NCBI GenBank assembly: GCA_028698585.1
Contig: JAQVWG010000009.1
Location: 1 to 64,000, forward strand
Direction of reading: 5' to 3'
Length of the DNA: 64,000 nt
Source of the DNA: Clostridia bacterium
GTDB lineage: Bacteria > Bacillota > Clostridia > Christensenellales > CAG-314
Shown here: positions 35,562-44,857 of the stretch, piece by piece
Layout: every line of letters starts with the position of its first letter
Position numbering within the stretch: position 1 is the first letter of the stretch
Program-made: the position numbers and the translations under genes
The notes under the pieces: generated by a model
The model's database searches: none
Told to the model about the DNA's origin: nothing
Seen by the model: the letters and a program-made list of their open reading frames with translations, nothing else

Positions 35562-36473
35562 ATGAACGGCAAAGTACTTTCTCAGGCTAAACGCACCGTA
35601 TTAGCAAGACGCACGCAGGCGCAACAGAGGGCAGAGGATAATTTGTATAGCTTACTTGCCCAACCAGACTTCCTTACAAACTACAATAATATTCAAGAAC
35701 AGATACTAGTAGTCGCACGTAGTTATGCCACCAAGACAGGACAACGTGAGCAACAGGCTATACTGGACAACCTTCGCATATCGCAAGAGCAGATAATATG
35801 CAATTACGGATATGATAAGGGTGCACTTACACCACAATATCACTGTGCATTATGTCAAGATACAGGTATGTATCAAGGCCAACAATGTAAATGTGTCAGT
35901 GCCGAAGTGGTTAAACTGTTATCGCAACAATCCAATATAATATATCCGCAGTACACATTCAGTGCGTCAACGGATACAGTCAATACTCTAGCATACGCTA
36001 AATCAGCCAGTTGGTGCGATAAATATCCTACAGTTACACATAAGAACATTCTTATATGCGGTATGACGGGTGTGGGCAAGACATACCTAGCCAGTTGCAT
36101 AGTCAATAAGCTGATTTCGTTACAACAAGAGGTGCTGTTCATTACTGCGTACGACCTCAATAAACAATTCCTACGCATACATCTAGCTGATATTGCGGAT
36201 AAACAGATACTGACAGAGGCAATGGAGAATATACCTGTGCTGGTAATAGATGACTTAGGGAGTGAACAGATGTACAACAACGTTACAGAAGAATACTTGT
36301 TCGCTCTGTTTAACCAACGACTATACCACAATCTATCCACCATAGTATCCACCAACTTAACGCCCAAATCTATTTTGACTAGGTACGGCGAGAGAATATT
36401 TACTCGCATAGCAGGCAAGTCCAACACCCTTATGCTGGAACTGGTTGGTAAGGACAAAAGGTTAAATAAGTAA
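35562..36473 (+). CDS. DnaC/DnaI-like helicase loader ATPase
   Basis: A 303-residue AAA+ loader. An N-terminal helicase-binding part ends in a Cys-rich zinc site (CALCQDTGMYQGQQCKC, residues 96-111), as in Bacillus DnaI. Walker A is GMTGVGKTYLA (167-177), Walker B VLVIDDLGSE, then sensor STNL and an arginine finger region RIFTRIAG. It should load the replicative helicase with the DnaD-like protein encoded just upstream. ATG follows GGAGG within the last codons of that gene. Confidence 0.9.
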   Translation: MNGKVLSQAKRTVLARRTQAQQRAEDNLYSLLAQPDFLTNYNNIQEQILVVARSYATKTGQREQQAILDNLRISQEQIICNYGYDKGALTPQYHCALCQDTGMYQGQQCKCVSAEVVKLLSQQSNIIYPQYTFSASTDTVNTLAYAKSASWCDKYPTVTHKNILICGMTGVGKTYLASCIVNKLISLQQEVLFITAYDLNKQFLRIHLADIADKQILTEAMENIPVLVIDDLGSEQMYNNVTEEYLFALFNQRLYHNLSTIVSTNLTPKSILTRYGERIFTRIAGKSNTLMLELVGKDKRLNK

Positions 36474-36797
36474 TACTAATTGTGTGCAAGTACGACTCTG
36501 CATGCTGATAATCCCACGCAATGCCGGATGTCTATGTGACTGCTGTTACACAAGCGAGTAGTATTACACAATGCTCTATACTGTGTTGCGCTATTACGCC
36601 GAGTCAATATATATCAGTAAGATTATTTCTTAAACCACTGCACATTCCCTGACAGTATTGAGCAAACATAAGTATTAATCAACACTTCTACCCACATAGA
36701 TATGATTAACACTTGTCAATGTTTATTAGTTGTTGCGTAATTAGATTTGTTTGCAGATAATTTATTAGCCAATAGTTTAGTCGCTGATTATAAATTG
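36474..36797. other. AT-rich intergenic stretch
   Basis: No gene is seen. It lies between the convergent DnaC-like and YhaN-like genes and runs into 30-base tandem repeats. Confidence 0.6.
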
Positions 36798-36857
36798 TCC
36801 AGTTGTTTGTTCGTAGATTAATAAATATCCAATAGGTTGTTCATAGATTAATAAATA
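36798..36857. repeat. Two 30-base tandem repeats
   Basis: Two adjacent 30-base units share TTGTTC, one variable base, then TAGATTAATAAATA. A more diverged unit may precede them (about 36765-36797). The array abuts the terminator at 36866. Confidence 0.7.
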
Positions 36858-36865
36858 TCTAATGA

Positions 36866-36892
36866 AAATAGGGCTTTATAGCCCTATTTTTG
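36866..36892. terminator. Bidirectional terminator between convergent operons
   Basis: AAATAGGGCT, loop TTAT, AGCCCTATTT, then T on the plus side and A-rich on the other. It can serve the DnaC-like gene on plus and the YhaN-like gene on minus. Confidence 0.85.
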
Positions 36893-36999
36893 ATTATTAA
36901 CATATCACAATGTACTCTATATTCGATGATTATCACACCATTACTCACATGCGCTACTTAATTATTATGCTAACATACTGTTGTTAACACTCTTATGGC

Positions 37000-39051
37000 T
37001 TACGTACTTAATGGCAAGTCTGCTCTATTGCTATGACAGACAAGATATATCACTTGATATCTAGCTGCGATACTGTTGAGCAGGTTAATGGCTGTGCGCT
37101 GTTTAGAAGCATCCAAATTGACAAACGGGTCATCGAGGATTATCAATTGCCCGTCGCTGCCACATAAACAGTCAACCAGAGCAAGCCTAATGCAGAAGTC
37201 AACTAAATCTCTGTATCCTACCGACAGATAACTCACTTCTCTAGATTGACCGTTGTGAACGAACATGGCTTCTAACTGGTCATTGAGCATAATGGGCGAG
37301 GCATTGTCCTCTATCAAACTGAGATATTTATTGGTGTACTCCTGCATTCTGGGTAAATACATAGATTGCAGATTACTCTTGGCCTCTTTAAGATACTGCG
37401 CAGTCAGTTGAATCGTATCTAGCCTATCTTTATAACAATCAAGGGTATCCGTGCAATCTGCTATCTCTTGATAAATATCCGGTATAGTGTCAACTATTCG
37501 TTGCGCGTTAGCAATCTGCGCCTTAGTCTGCTCAAGTTTAATACGGTACTGCTGTAATTCAGTATCCTTATTCTTGCGACTACTGCGCAGTTGTTCTGCG
37601 TCAAAATCATCGGGTAGTTGAGCGGTTAGGTCGGTACTACTTATAAACTGGTCGATGATTGCATTCTGGCTAGCCATCCTGCTCTTTAATTCCATAGCCT
37701 TACCGTATATCTGTTCGAATGTCTCCACGCCTCTATCAATGTCGGTATCAGCAATGTTGACGCTCATTAAGAAGTCTTGCACTTGGGCCCTGTTATCTGT
37801 TATGCTCTGTTTAATAGCTTGCCATCTTGCACTCTGGCTATGTAAGTCGTTAGCAGTACTGTTATCTATGAGAGGTGTTAATGGGCGTATTCTGAACACA
37901 TTGCCATACATTAATAGGCCAATAGTTGTGCATAAACAGATTGCACCACACACAATTAGCACTGTGCCTAATATTGCGTTGATAGTAAATCCATATATGC
38001 TGATTAATAGTAGAGCGACTGACATAACTGCCGTAATTATGGAAATAATAATAGCGGGTTTTCTGGCTGTGCGAGCATGCAGAGTGGGTTTATCTGTACG
38101 TAAATTACTATCAGAATCTAAGTCATCTAACAGTGCTGATTGAGCCTTGATTTGATGTATACACTGCTTATTCTGTTGCAGTAAGACGTAGGTATCATCG
38201 TTGATATTATGCTGACTAACACGTTGCTCATACTCTTGTTTAGTGACTTGATACTGTGCCTGCATTTTGCGCAGACTGTCACGGTTGGCAATCTGCGTGG
38301 AGTACTTCTCTCCAAGTATCAATTGCTCATCAATGCCTATAATTTGCCCTTCTAGAGCCTCTATTTGCCCTTCTAGAGCCTGTTGCACTTGGTTTAGAGT
38401 ATTTATTAGCCCTTGCTGTTGCTCGGCAGAAAATAGCCTTCTTCGAGCAGATTGAAGTGCTTCTTGACTAGCATTGATAACACCTTTACCTCCTCGTTTC
38501 TCATATATTTGGCGCTGTTCATCCAACAGTTTGAGCGCGCTTTCGCAGTTGTTTACATCATTAGTATTCTCGATTAAGTTAGTTAGTTTAGCAGTCAAAC
38601 TATCGCTGTTTTTGACTCTTATGTCCTTCTGTGGCAGATAGCAACTGCGCTCGAAACTGTCTGCGTCTATACCAAACACTTCTAATCCCGTTTTTTCCGA
38701 GAACGCATTACTGATACTGTTGCTTTGCACATCGAACAAGGCATAGTGTCCCTCACTCTTGTTCCTAGCGTCAAAAAATCTCTCTATGCGATATTTCTTA
38801 TTATCTTGTTCAAAAACTAGACTACCACCGAACGGCTGTCCATTGAAAGGCAGATACTTGAGATATTCGTTCTTGTCCACTCCCTGCAGTCTATCACCAC
38901 TTAATCCGTAGAACATGGCCTTAATAAACATTGCCAATGTGGTCTTGCCCCATCCGTTGGGCTTACAGATAGTATTGAGTCCTTGCGTAAAGTTGAAATG
39001 CTCATCGCTTAACACGCCGAAATTGACAATATGACAACTAATCAGTCTCAT
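37000..39051 (-). CDS. YhaN-like (SbcC/Rad50-type) ATPase
   Basis: A 683-residue ABC-type DNA-repair ATPase. Walker A CKPNGWGKTTL lies at about 29-39; coiled coils run on both sides of a central pair of hydrophobic helices (about 330-385: IIISIITAVMSVALLLISIY and ILGTVLIVCGAICLCTTIGL), a feature of YhaN proteins. The C-terminal head has signature YLSVGYRDLVDFCIRLALVD and Walker B LIILDDPFVNLD. It should work with the nuclease encoded upstream (four-base ATGA overlap). Possible roles are end processing or repair near the membrane. Confidence 0.88.
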   Translation of the reverse strand: MRLISCHIVNFGVLSDEHFNFTQGLNTICKPNGWGKTTLAMFIKAMFYGLSGDRLQGVDKNEYLKYLPFNGQPFGGSLVFEQDNKKYRIERFFDARNKSEGHYALFDVQSNSISNAFSEKTGLEVFGIDADSFERSCYLPQKDIRVKNSDSLTAKLTNLIENTNDVNNCESALKLLDEQRQIYEKRGGKGVINASQEALQSARRRLFSAEQQQGLINTLNQVQQALEGQIEALEGQIIGIDEQLILGEKYSTQIANRDSLRKMQAQYQVTKQEYEQRVSQHNINDDTYVLLQQNKQCIHQIKAQSALLDDLDSDSNLRTDKPTLHARTARKPAIIISIITAVMSVALLLISIYGFTINAILGTVLIVCGAICLCTTIGLLMYGNVFRIRPLTPLIDNSTANDLHSQSARWQAIKQSITDNRAQVQDFLMSVNIADTDIDRGVETFEQIYGKAMELKSRMASQNAIIDQFISSTDLTAQLPDDFDAEQLRSSRKNKDTELQQYRIKLEQTKAQIANAQRIVDTIPDIYQEIADCTDTLDCYKDRLDTIQLTAQYLKEAKSNLQSMYLPRMQEYTNKYLSLIEDNASPIMLNDQLEAMFVHNGQSREVSYLSVGYRDLVDFCIRLALVDCLCGSDGQLIILDDPFVNLDASKQRTAINLLNSIAARYQVIYLVCHSNRADLPLST

Positions 39052-40112
39052 AATGCCTCCTTGCGACCGGACAATGCAGACAGACCCAGTTTAATAATCT
39101 CGTCCTTCTTGCGTTGGTCTAGTTGACTGCCTAGAACACACTTAATGAACATTCCTCTAAGTGATATCTCGTCCTTATAATGAGCAATATTAACTGCGTA
39201 TGATGTACAATCCTTTATCCGTCCGAAAAAGAAAGTGTCATTAACCAACTGAGTTAGGTGTGTTGTATCCACTTGGCAGTTCTCATCTACTTCGCCTGTC
39301 AGAATAACCTCTACCATATCATTAACACTTATTCCGAGTAGACTCTTGTTGATTGCATTCTCTATATCTGTAAACTTGATTAAACTACTGATATCTACAT
39401 AGATTCTGTGCAACGTGCGATAAGCAAACGGAACAAAATTGTAGTTTACACTCCTATCTATGTCGAGCAAAACGAAACCCTTATCACCACTCTCATCGAA
39501 TCCCCTGCCCTCAAGGCACCCACAATAGCACCATTGACCCCTACTGTCTATATCGCCGTGAGAATAAGAATGTTCATGTCCTAACGCTAAATAATCGATA
39601 TTCTTATTGCGCAGTAAGTCAAGGGGTATGCCATCCTCTTGTGCAGAAGCATACTTGCGCAGTTGACCGTGAGCAACAACTATGTTGATATTATTACTAT
39701 CTAACTCTAACTGTGTTAGTGCCTGTTGGCAGGACGCACAACTTATGCCGGTAATGGCTATATTGTCATACTTATAGGTAGTAAATCGGTCATTAAAAAC
39801 CACAAGGTTGGGTAAATCTAACCCTAAGAATGTGTCAGCACTCTCGTGATTGCCCATGCAGTAGAAAAAGTTAATGTTCCCATTGTGCGCAATCCTGTCG
39901 CATACATAATCTAGCGCTTTGGCCGAAGTTGTAGTCATATCGAACATATCGCCTGCTATAATAATAACATTAACACCATTTTCGTTAGCATAGTCAATTA
40001 GTCGGTCGAAGTTGTTAAGTAACTCGTTTCGCCGTCTGCGTGATTGCTCAATATCCATATTGGTGTTTAGTGCGCTGTCCAAGTGTAAATCGGCACAATG
40101 TATTGCTCTCAT
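39048..40112 (-). CDS. YhaO/SbcD-like metallophosphoesterase nuclease
   Basis: A 354-residue calcineurin-type nuclease. Metal-binding motifs are CADLHLD (7-13), IIAGDMFD, CMGNHES, VVAHGQLRKY and LGHEHSYSHGD. This matches SbcD/Mre11 exonucleases of the YhaO branch. It forms a pair with the YhaN-like ATPase, whose start overlaps its stop. Start ATG 40112 has a GGTGAG site. Confidence 0.88.
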   Translation of the reverse strand: MRAIHCADLHLDSALNTNMDIEQSRRRRNELLNNFDRLIDYANENGVNVIIIAGDMFDMTTTSAKALDYVCDRIAHNGNINFFYCMGNHESADTFLGLDLPNLVVFNDRFTTYKYDNIAITGISCASCQQALTQLELDSNNINIVVAHGQLRKYASAQEDGIPLDLLRNKNIDYLALGHEHSYSHGDIDSRGQWCYCGCLEGRGFDESGDKGFVLLDIDRSVNYNFVPFAYRTLHRIYVDISSLIKFTDIENAINKSLLGISVNDMVEVILTGEVDENCQVDTTHLTQLVNDTFFFGRIKDCTSYAVNIAHYKDEISLRGMFIKCVLGSQLDQRKKDEIIKLGLSALSGRKEAL

Positions 40113-40275
40113 AACTCACCATAACCAAGTAATTATTGTCAACATTATATCACACACGAGGCAATTATTCAAGTGCAATTCCGTTACAATTATTTCCATA
40201 AACATTCATTGATTAATATCTACGATTACTGCATTATATTGGCAAAAATATGCAGTTGTGATTACTCTATTGCTA

Positions 40276-40304
40276 TTGACAATAAGCTAAACTTCAATTA
40301 CAAT
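40276..40304 (+). promoter_or_regulatory. Promoter of the alr-arcA-arcB unit
   Basis: TTGACA (40276-40281), 17 bases, TACAAT (40299-40304), 26 bases before the alr start. Confidence 0.85.
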
Positions 40305-40330
40305 GTTTGCAGACGGGTAGAGGGCTTGCT

Positions 40331-41512
40331 ATGATGCAAGCGACAACAGATTTTTCCACAAGAGTCTGGGCAGAAATTAACCTCGACAGTATAATTCACA
40401 ACTACAATTTATGCAAGAGTTTACTGCCCGAACGTATGCAGATAATTGCAGTTGTCAAGGCTAACGCATACGGACACGGTGCTATACAGATAGCTCATCA
40501 CCTTAACAGTCTAGGTTGCACTTCTTTTGCAGTCAGTAACATTACTGAAGCTGTTAGTTTACGAAAGGGCAATATTAAAGGTACTATACTGGTGCTAGGA
40601 TACGTGCATTGGCAGGATGTAGGGTTGCTCGCACGATATAATATTACTGCAACTGTATACAGTACGGAATATGCGCTATTGCTCAATCAACAGGCAACTA
40701 AACTAGGTTACGTAATAGATACTCATATCAAAATAGATACTGGCATGGGTAGAATCGGTTGGCTAGTCGACGATGAGCAGGTGTATAAACACATACTGCA
40801 TGTGAGTATGTTGTCCAACTTGCGCATTAAGGGAATATATACGCACCTTAGCGTAGCAGACAGTCAGGATAGTGCCAATCAACAATTTACCGCCCAGCAG
40901 ATTGATAGGTTCGAGCAGTTAGTAGAACAATTACTACGGCAATATGGACTACAATTCGAAGTTATACATTGTTGTAACAGCGCTGGTACATTCTGTTATG
41001 GTCGACACATAGGTAATGCGATAAGGGTCGGTATCTGTCTGTACGGACTGTATCCCAATAATTATTGTTTGTCACACTTGCCATTACAGCCGTCAATGAC
41101 TGTAAAGAGCACTATATCCTATGTCAAGGGCATTAAGGCTAATCAGTACATAAGTTACGGTCGTACTTATCGTTCAACAAGAGATATGTCTGTTGCAACC
41201 GTCACTATAGGATACGCAGACGGCTATAATAGATTATTGAGTAATAACGGACAGATGTGGGTTAATGGACACCTTGCTCCCATTGTAGGCAGGGTTACCA
41301 TGGACCAAACTATGATTGATGTTACGGACATTGATTGTCGAATGGGAGACAATGTAATCATTTTCGGTCCACCGTCAGACATCAGTATGGAGTTGTTAAG
41401 TCGTTCAATAGGCACAATTAACTACGAAACTGCCTGCTGTATATCGGCAAGAGTGCCCAGAGTATTTATTAAGAATAATCGGGTCGTTGATATCGACCGT
41501 TATATATATTAA
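40331..41512 (+). CDS. alr: Alanine racemase
   Basis: A 393-residue PLP-dependent racemase of the alr fold. The PLP lysine is K43 in VVKANAYGHG; the second catalytic residue, a tyrosine, is in SYGRTYRS, followed by VTIGYADGYNR. It makes D-alanine for peptidoglycan. Start ATG 40331 follows AGAGGG; an upstream TTG is less likely. It is 15 bases before arcA, an unusual neighbour, so a broader substrate range (for example arginine or another amino acid) is possible but not shown by the sequence. Confidence 0.93.
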   Translation: MMQATTDFSTRVWAEINLDSIIHNYNLCKSLLPERMQIIAVVKANAYGHGAIQIAHHLNSLGCTSFAVSNITEAVSLRKGNIKGTILVLGYVHWQDVGLLARYNITATVYSTEYALLLNQQATKLGYVIDTHIKIDTGMGRIGWLVDDEQVYKHILHVSMLSNLRIKGIYTHLSVADSQDSANQQFTAQQIDRFEQLVEQLLRQYGLQFEVIHCCNSAGTFCYGRHIGNAIRVGICLYGLYPNNYCLSHLPLQPSMTVKSTISYVKGIKANQYISYGRTYRSTRDMSVATVTIGYADGYNRLLSNNGQMWVNGHLAPIVGRVTMDQTMIDVTDIDCRMGDNVIIFGPPSDISMELLSRSIGTINYETACCISARVPRVFIKNNRVVDIDRYIY

Positions 41513-41526
41513 AGAGTAGGTTACCT

Positions 41527-42735
41527 ATGACAACTGTAAATGTAAAAAGCGAAATTGACAATCTTAAACGCATAATGCTTCACCGTCCCGGACGAGAGTT
41601 GCAGAACCTAGTGCCCGAGTACTTGGAGGAAATGTTGTTTGATGACATACCCTACCTTGATGTCGCACAGACAGAGCACGACTTCTTCGCCCATACACTG
41701 CGAGAGTGTGGCGTAGAAGTAGTATATATTACTGATTTAGTTAAACAGTCAATAGTCAATGACGATGTCAAATGTATGTTGATTGATGAATATATTGCCG
41801 AAGCAGGTAATTATAACACGCTAGAATCAAGTGTGCTTAAGGATTATTTGCTCGGGCAATCTACTAATAGATTGGTTAATATGCTTATAGGTGGCATAAG
41901 GAAAAATGAATTGTCCTTAAGCGACTATCCATTGGTTAAGGAATACATAGACCGAGATTACCCCTATATTGCACCACCTATCCCCAATATGTACTTTAGC
42001 AGAGACGCATTCGCATTCGTCGGCAACGGTGTGATAATTAACAAAATGAGCACTCATCAGAGGGCTAGGGAAACACTGTTTGCCAAATACATATTCAGTT
42101 ATAATCCCGAATATAAGGATATACCTCAGTTTTACGACAGGAATGCACAATACAGTATAGAGGGTGGCGATGTGCTGGTGTTAAGCGACAATGTACTGGC
42201 TATCGGCATATCACAGCGCACTCAATATGAAGCTATCCTACTGCTTGCGCATAAACTATTACGCAATAGCAATTTTAAGACCATACTTGCCATAGATATA
42301 CCTAAAGGGCGTGCGTCCATGCACCTCGATACAGTATTTACGATGGTAGGACATAATGTATTCACCATACACGATAGTGGCAAACAGGAGTTTACTACGC
42401 AGTTGATAACAATGGGCGCCAACAACAATTTACACACCCAGCAGATAGTGGGACAACTGGATGTAATACTCGGCGACGTACTCAACCTAGACAATGTAAC
42501 CCTCATTAAGTGTGGTGGAAATGACCCTGTGGACGCCTCGCGAGAACAATGGAGTGACGGTGCCAACACTTTAGCCGTCGCACCTAACGAAGTTATAGTG
42601 TATTCTCGCAACACAGTAACCAACGAGTTACTTAATCAGCATGGCATTAAGACGCACAAGATACCTTGCTCTGAATTGTCAAGGGGCAGAGGTGGGCCTC
42701 GCTGCATGAGTATGCCGATAATTCGCATTAAATAA
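41527..42735 (+). CDS. arcA: Arginine deiminase
   Basis: A 402-residue deiminase that turns arginine into citrulline and ammonia. The N-terminal LKRIMLHRPGREL, the PPIPNMYFSRDAF substrate loop, the EGGDVLVL segment and the C-terminal nucleophile C393 in RGRGGPRCMSMP are all intact. It opens the energy-yielding deiminase pathway. Ornithine carbamoyltransferase follows; carbamate kinase and the arginine/ornithine antiporter are not in the window. Confidence 0.97.
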   Translation: MTTVNVKSEIDNLKRIMLHRPGRELQNLVPEYLEEMLFDDIPYLDVAQTEHDFFAHTLRECGVEVVYITDLVKQSIVNDDVKCMLIDEYIAEAGNYNTLESSVLKDYLLGQSTNRLVNMLIGGIRKNELSLSDYPLVKEYIDRDYPYIAPPIPNMYFSRDAFAFVGNGVIINKMSTHQRARETLFAKYIFSYNPEYKDIPQFYDRNAQYSIEGGDVLVLSDNVLAIGISQRTQYEAILLLAHKLLRNSNFKTILAIDIPKGRASMHLDTVFTMVGHNVFTIHDSGKQEFTTQLITMGANNNLHTQQIVGQLDVILGDVLNLDNVTLIKCGGNDPVDASREQWSDGANTLAVAPNEVIVYSRNTVTNELLNQHGIKTHKIPCSELSRGRGGPRCMSMPIIRIK

Positions 42736-42784
42736 CAATTATTAACAATATTATGAACACAAGTATTATAAAGGAGTAAATCAA

Positions 42785-43792
42785 ATGACAATCAATCTCA
42801 AGGGGAGACATCTATTAACACTTAAGGACTACACGCCAGAGGAAATCAAATACTTACTGGCAAGAGCCAAACAGTTGAAGACCGATAAACACAACGGTAT
42901 AGTGGGCAAGAGTCTTGTAGGGCGCAACATTGTGCTCATATTCGATAAAACCAGCACACGAACAAGGTGTGCATTCGAGACGGCGGGGTTTGACGAGGGC
43001 GCATGCGTGACTTTCCTAACCAACAGTCAAATGGGCAAAAAAGAGAGTCTAGAGGACACGGCTAAAGTGCTGGGTAGATTCTATGACGGCATAGAGTACC
43101 GTGGGTTCAAGCAAGAAGTTGTCGAAGAGTTGGCACGCCATTCAGGGGTGCCTGTATGGAACGGCTTGACTGATAAGTATCACCCAACACAGATTCTGGC
43201 AGACTTCCTCACCGTTATGGAAGAGGTAGACAAGGAGTTCAATGATATCAAGTTCGTTTACGTTGGAGATGCACGCAATAATATGGGCAATAGCCTAATG
43301 ATAGGCGCAGCCAAAATGGGCATGCAGTTCGTATCCCTTGCACCACAAGAGTTATTCCCCAATCCACAACTGGTACAGGAAATGCAGGAGTTGTGCAAGC
43401 AGACTGGTGGAAGTATCACATTGACAGACGATATCGCCACAGCAGTCAAGGGAGCAGATGTAATATATACAGATGTGTGGGTATCTATGGGCGAGGAGGC
43501 TCAGTTCGAACAGCGTATTAAACTGCTAACACCATATCGTGTTACCATGGATATGATTAAGGCTACAGGCAACGAGAATGTTATTTTCCTGCACTGCTTA
43601 CCATCATTCCACGACCTTGAGACCTCTGTCGGTAAAGAGATATATGAGAAATACGGTCTAACGGAGCAAGAGGTTACTGATGAGGTGTTCAGGAGTAAAT
43701 ACAGCAAAGTCTTCGATGAGGCTGAGAATAGAATGCACACAATTAAGGCAGTAATGGTAGAGACTATCGACGGACCACGCACTCGCAGATAG
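42785..43792 (+). CDS. arcB: Ornithine carbamoyltransferase
   Basis: A 335-residue enzyme. The carbamoyl-phosphate site STRTRCAFE (about 57-65), [11 protein letters not shown] and the ornithine-site HCLPSFHD are visible (HCLPAFHD is more usual). Next to arcA its likely direction is catabolic: citrulline plus phosphate gives ornithine and carbamoyl phosphate. It could also serve arginine synthesis. Behind AAAGGAG, 49 bases after arcA. Confidence 0.95.
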   Translation: MTINLKGRHLLTLKDYTPEEIKYLLARAKQLKTDKHNGIVGKSLVGRNIVLIFDKTSTRTRCAFETAGFDEGACVTFLTNSQMGKKESLEDTAKVLGRFYDGIEYRGFKQEVVEELARHSGVPVWNGLTDKYHPTQILADFLTVMEEVDKEFNDIKFVYVGDARNNMGNSLMIGAAKMGMQFVSLAPQELFPNPQLVQEMQELCKQTGGSITLTDDIATAVKGADVIYTDVWVSMGEEAQFEQRIKLLTPYRVTMDMIKATGNENVIFLHCLPSFHDLETSVGKEIYEKYGLTEQEVTDEVFRSKYSKVFDEAENRMHTIKAVMVETIDGPRTRR

Positions 43793-44006
43793 TATGGGTA
43801 CGACAGCGACACCTAATAGAGTTAACTGAGTGCACAGCCTTAACCGACATGATTATTATAACTGATTGAAAACAAATAGTAATACGCACACCATTAAGGC
43901 TGTAATAATAGTGTTATTGACGGTATGCATACTAACAAATAGCCTTATTGCCATAACATCAGTTGTCACAGCGTAGCGAGTAATGATTAATCGGTAATTG
44001 TATAGT
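43793..44006. other. Intergenic stretch after arcB
   Basis: No gene is visible. A ten-base inverted repeat ACAGCCTTAA (43834-43843) and TTAAGGCTGT (43894-43903) is too far apart for a simple hairpin. The terminator follows at 44007. Confidence 0.55.
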
Positions 44007-44040
44007 AAAACAAGAGGTATATCTACCTCTTGTTTTGTTA
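44007..44040. terminator. Bidirectional terminator after arcB
   Basis: AAAACAAGAGGTA (44007-44019), loop TATC, TACCTCTTGTTTT (44024-44036). A 13-pair perfect stem with A and T tails on each side, between convergent operons. Confidence 0.9.
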
Positions 44041-44231
44041 TGTTATGAGTATACGCTGTTTATCTTGCTTGACTGATATTGATTAATTAAGGTGTGTTTG
44101 CCTCTAATTAATCTATGCTAGGATTTATTGCTTAATATCTCGTTTGACAATGACATTATGTTGAGGTAAGTAAGTGGATTAGTTATCCTTTGTTATTATA
44201 TGTCGCAATATCCTCGACAATATTATATTAA

Positions 44232-44789
44232 TTACAGATTGAAGTTATCCTTAATGCGTTGCGCCACTACATCTGCAGGAATGTCAGTATTATTAATCTT
44301 GATATAGTTGTCATAAGGTATCTCGCCCTCAAAACTCTCCAGTCGGTATTTACCCTCCTCTCTCAACATTCGCTTATTGGATGTGTCAATATCTCTCTTA
44401 GAGGACTTATGAAGTAACCTATTCTCTGTGGCGTTGCGCATTAGTCTAACGGCAATGTCAGCCACCAACTCGACATAGTAGAACTCAGTATCCGGCTTGA
44501 CGTTACGAAAAACTTGTTTAACATGCTCTACATGTTGCCAGTCCTCTTCTGTGTTAAACGCCCACATGAATGTGTATATGAGGCCGTATTTATCCGTATG
44601 AGCAAACGAATCGAATATAACATCTCTTAGTTTGAGTATCACATCTGTGTTGAACTCACCGAATATCTCTAATATAGGCTCTATAGTCATATGATTATGG
44701 AACAATTTAAGATCTGTTATCTTGGTCAGTTGCTGTCCGACAGTCATCTTGCCTACTGCTCCACTGCCGAATATAAATAATACTTTCAT
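44232..44789 (-). CDS. P-loop kinase-like protein
   Basis: A 185-residue P-loop protein with Walker A FGSGAVGKMTVG near the N-terminus (residues 6-17) and a compact kinase-like size. The pattern (HNHMTIEPILEIFGEF after the P-loop, and an arginine-rich RLMRNATENRLLHKSSKRD lid-like part) fits small shikimate-kinase-like or AAA nucleotide kinases of unknown substrate. The start is ATG 44789 after AGGAG, six bases inside a possible GTG start. It lies 68 bases after nfnB on the same strand and may be the last gene of that operon or an independent one. Confidence 0.75.
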   Translation of the reverse strand: MKVLFIFGSGAVGKMTVGQQLTKITDLKLFHNHMTIEPILEIFGEFNTDVILKLRDVIFDSFAHTDKYGLIYTFMWAFNTEEDWQHVEHVKQVFRNVKPDTEFYYVELVADIAVRLMRNATENRLLHKSSKRDIDTSNKRMLREEGKYRLESFEGEIPYDNYIKINNTDIPADVVAQRIKDNFNL

Positions 44790-44857
44790 TAGCACTCCTA
44801 ATTGGTTATACTAATCTAATTCTGTTTATTGTTACTTGCAGACAGTACGATAATCTA

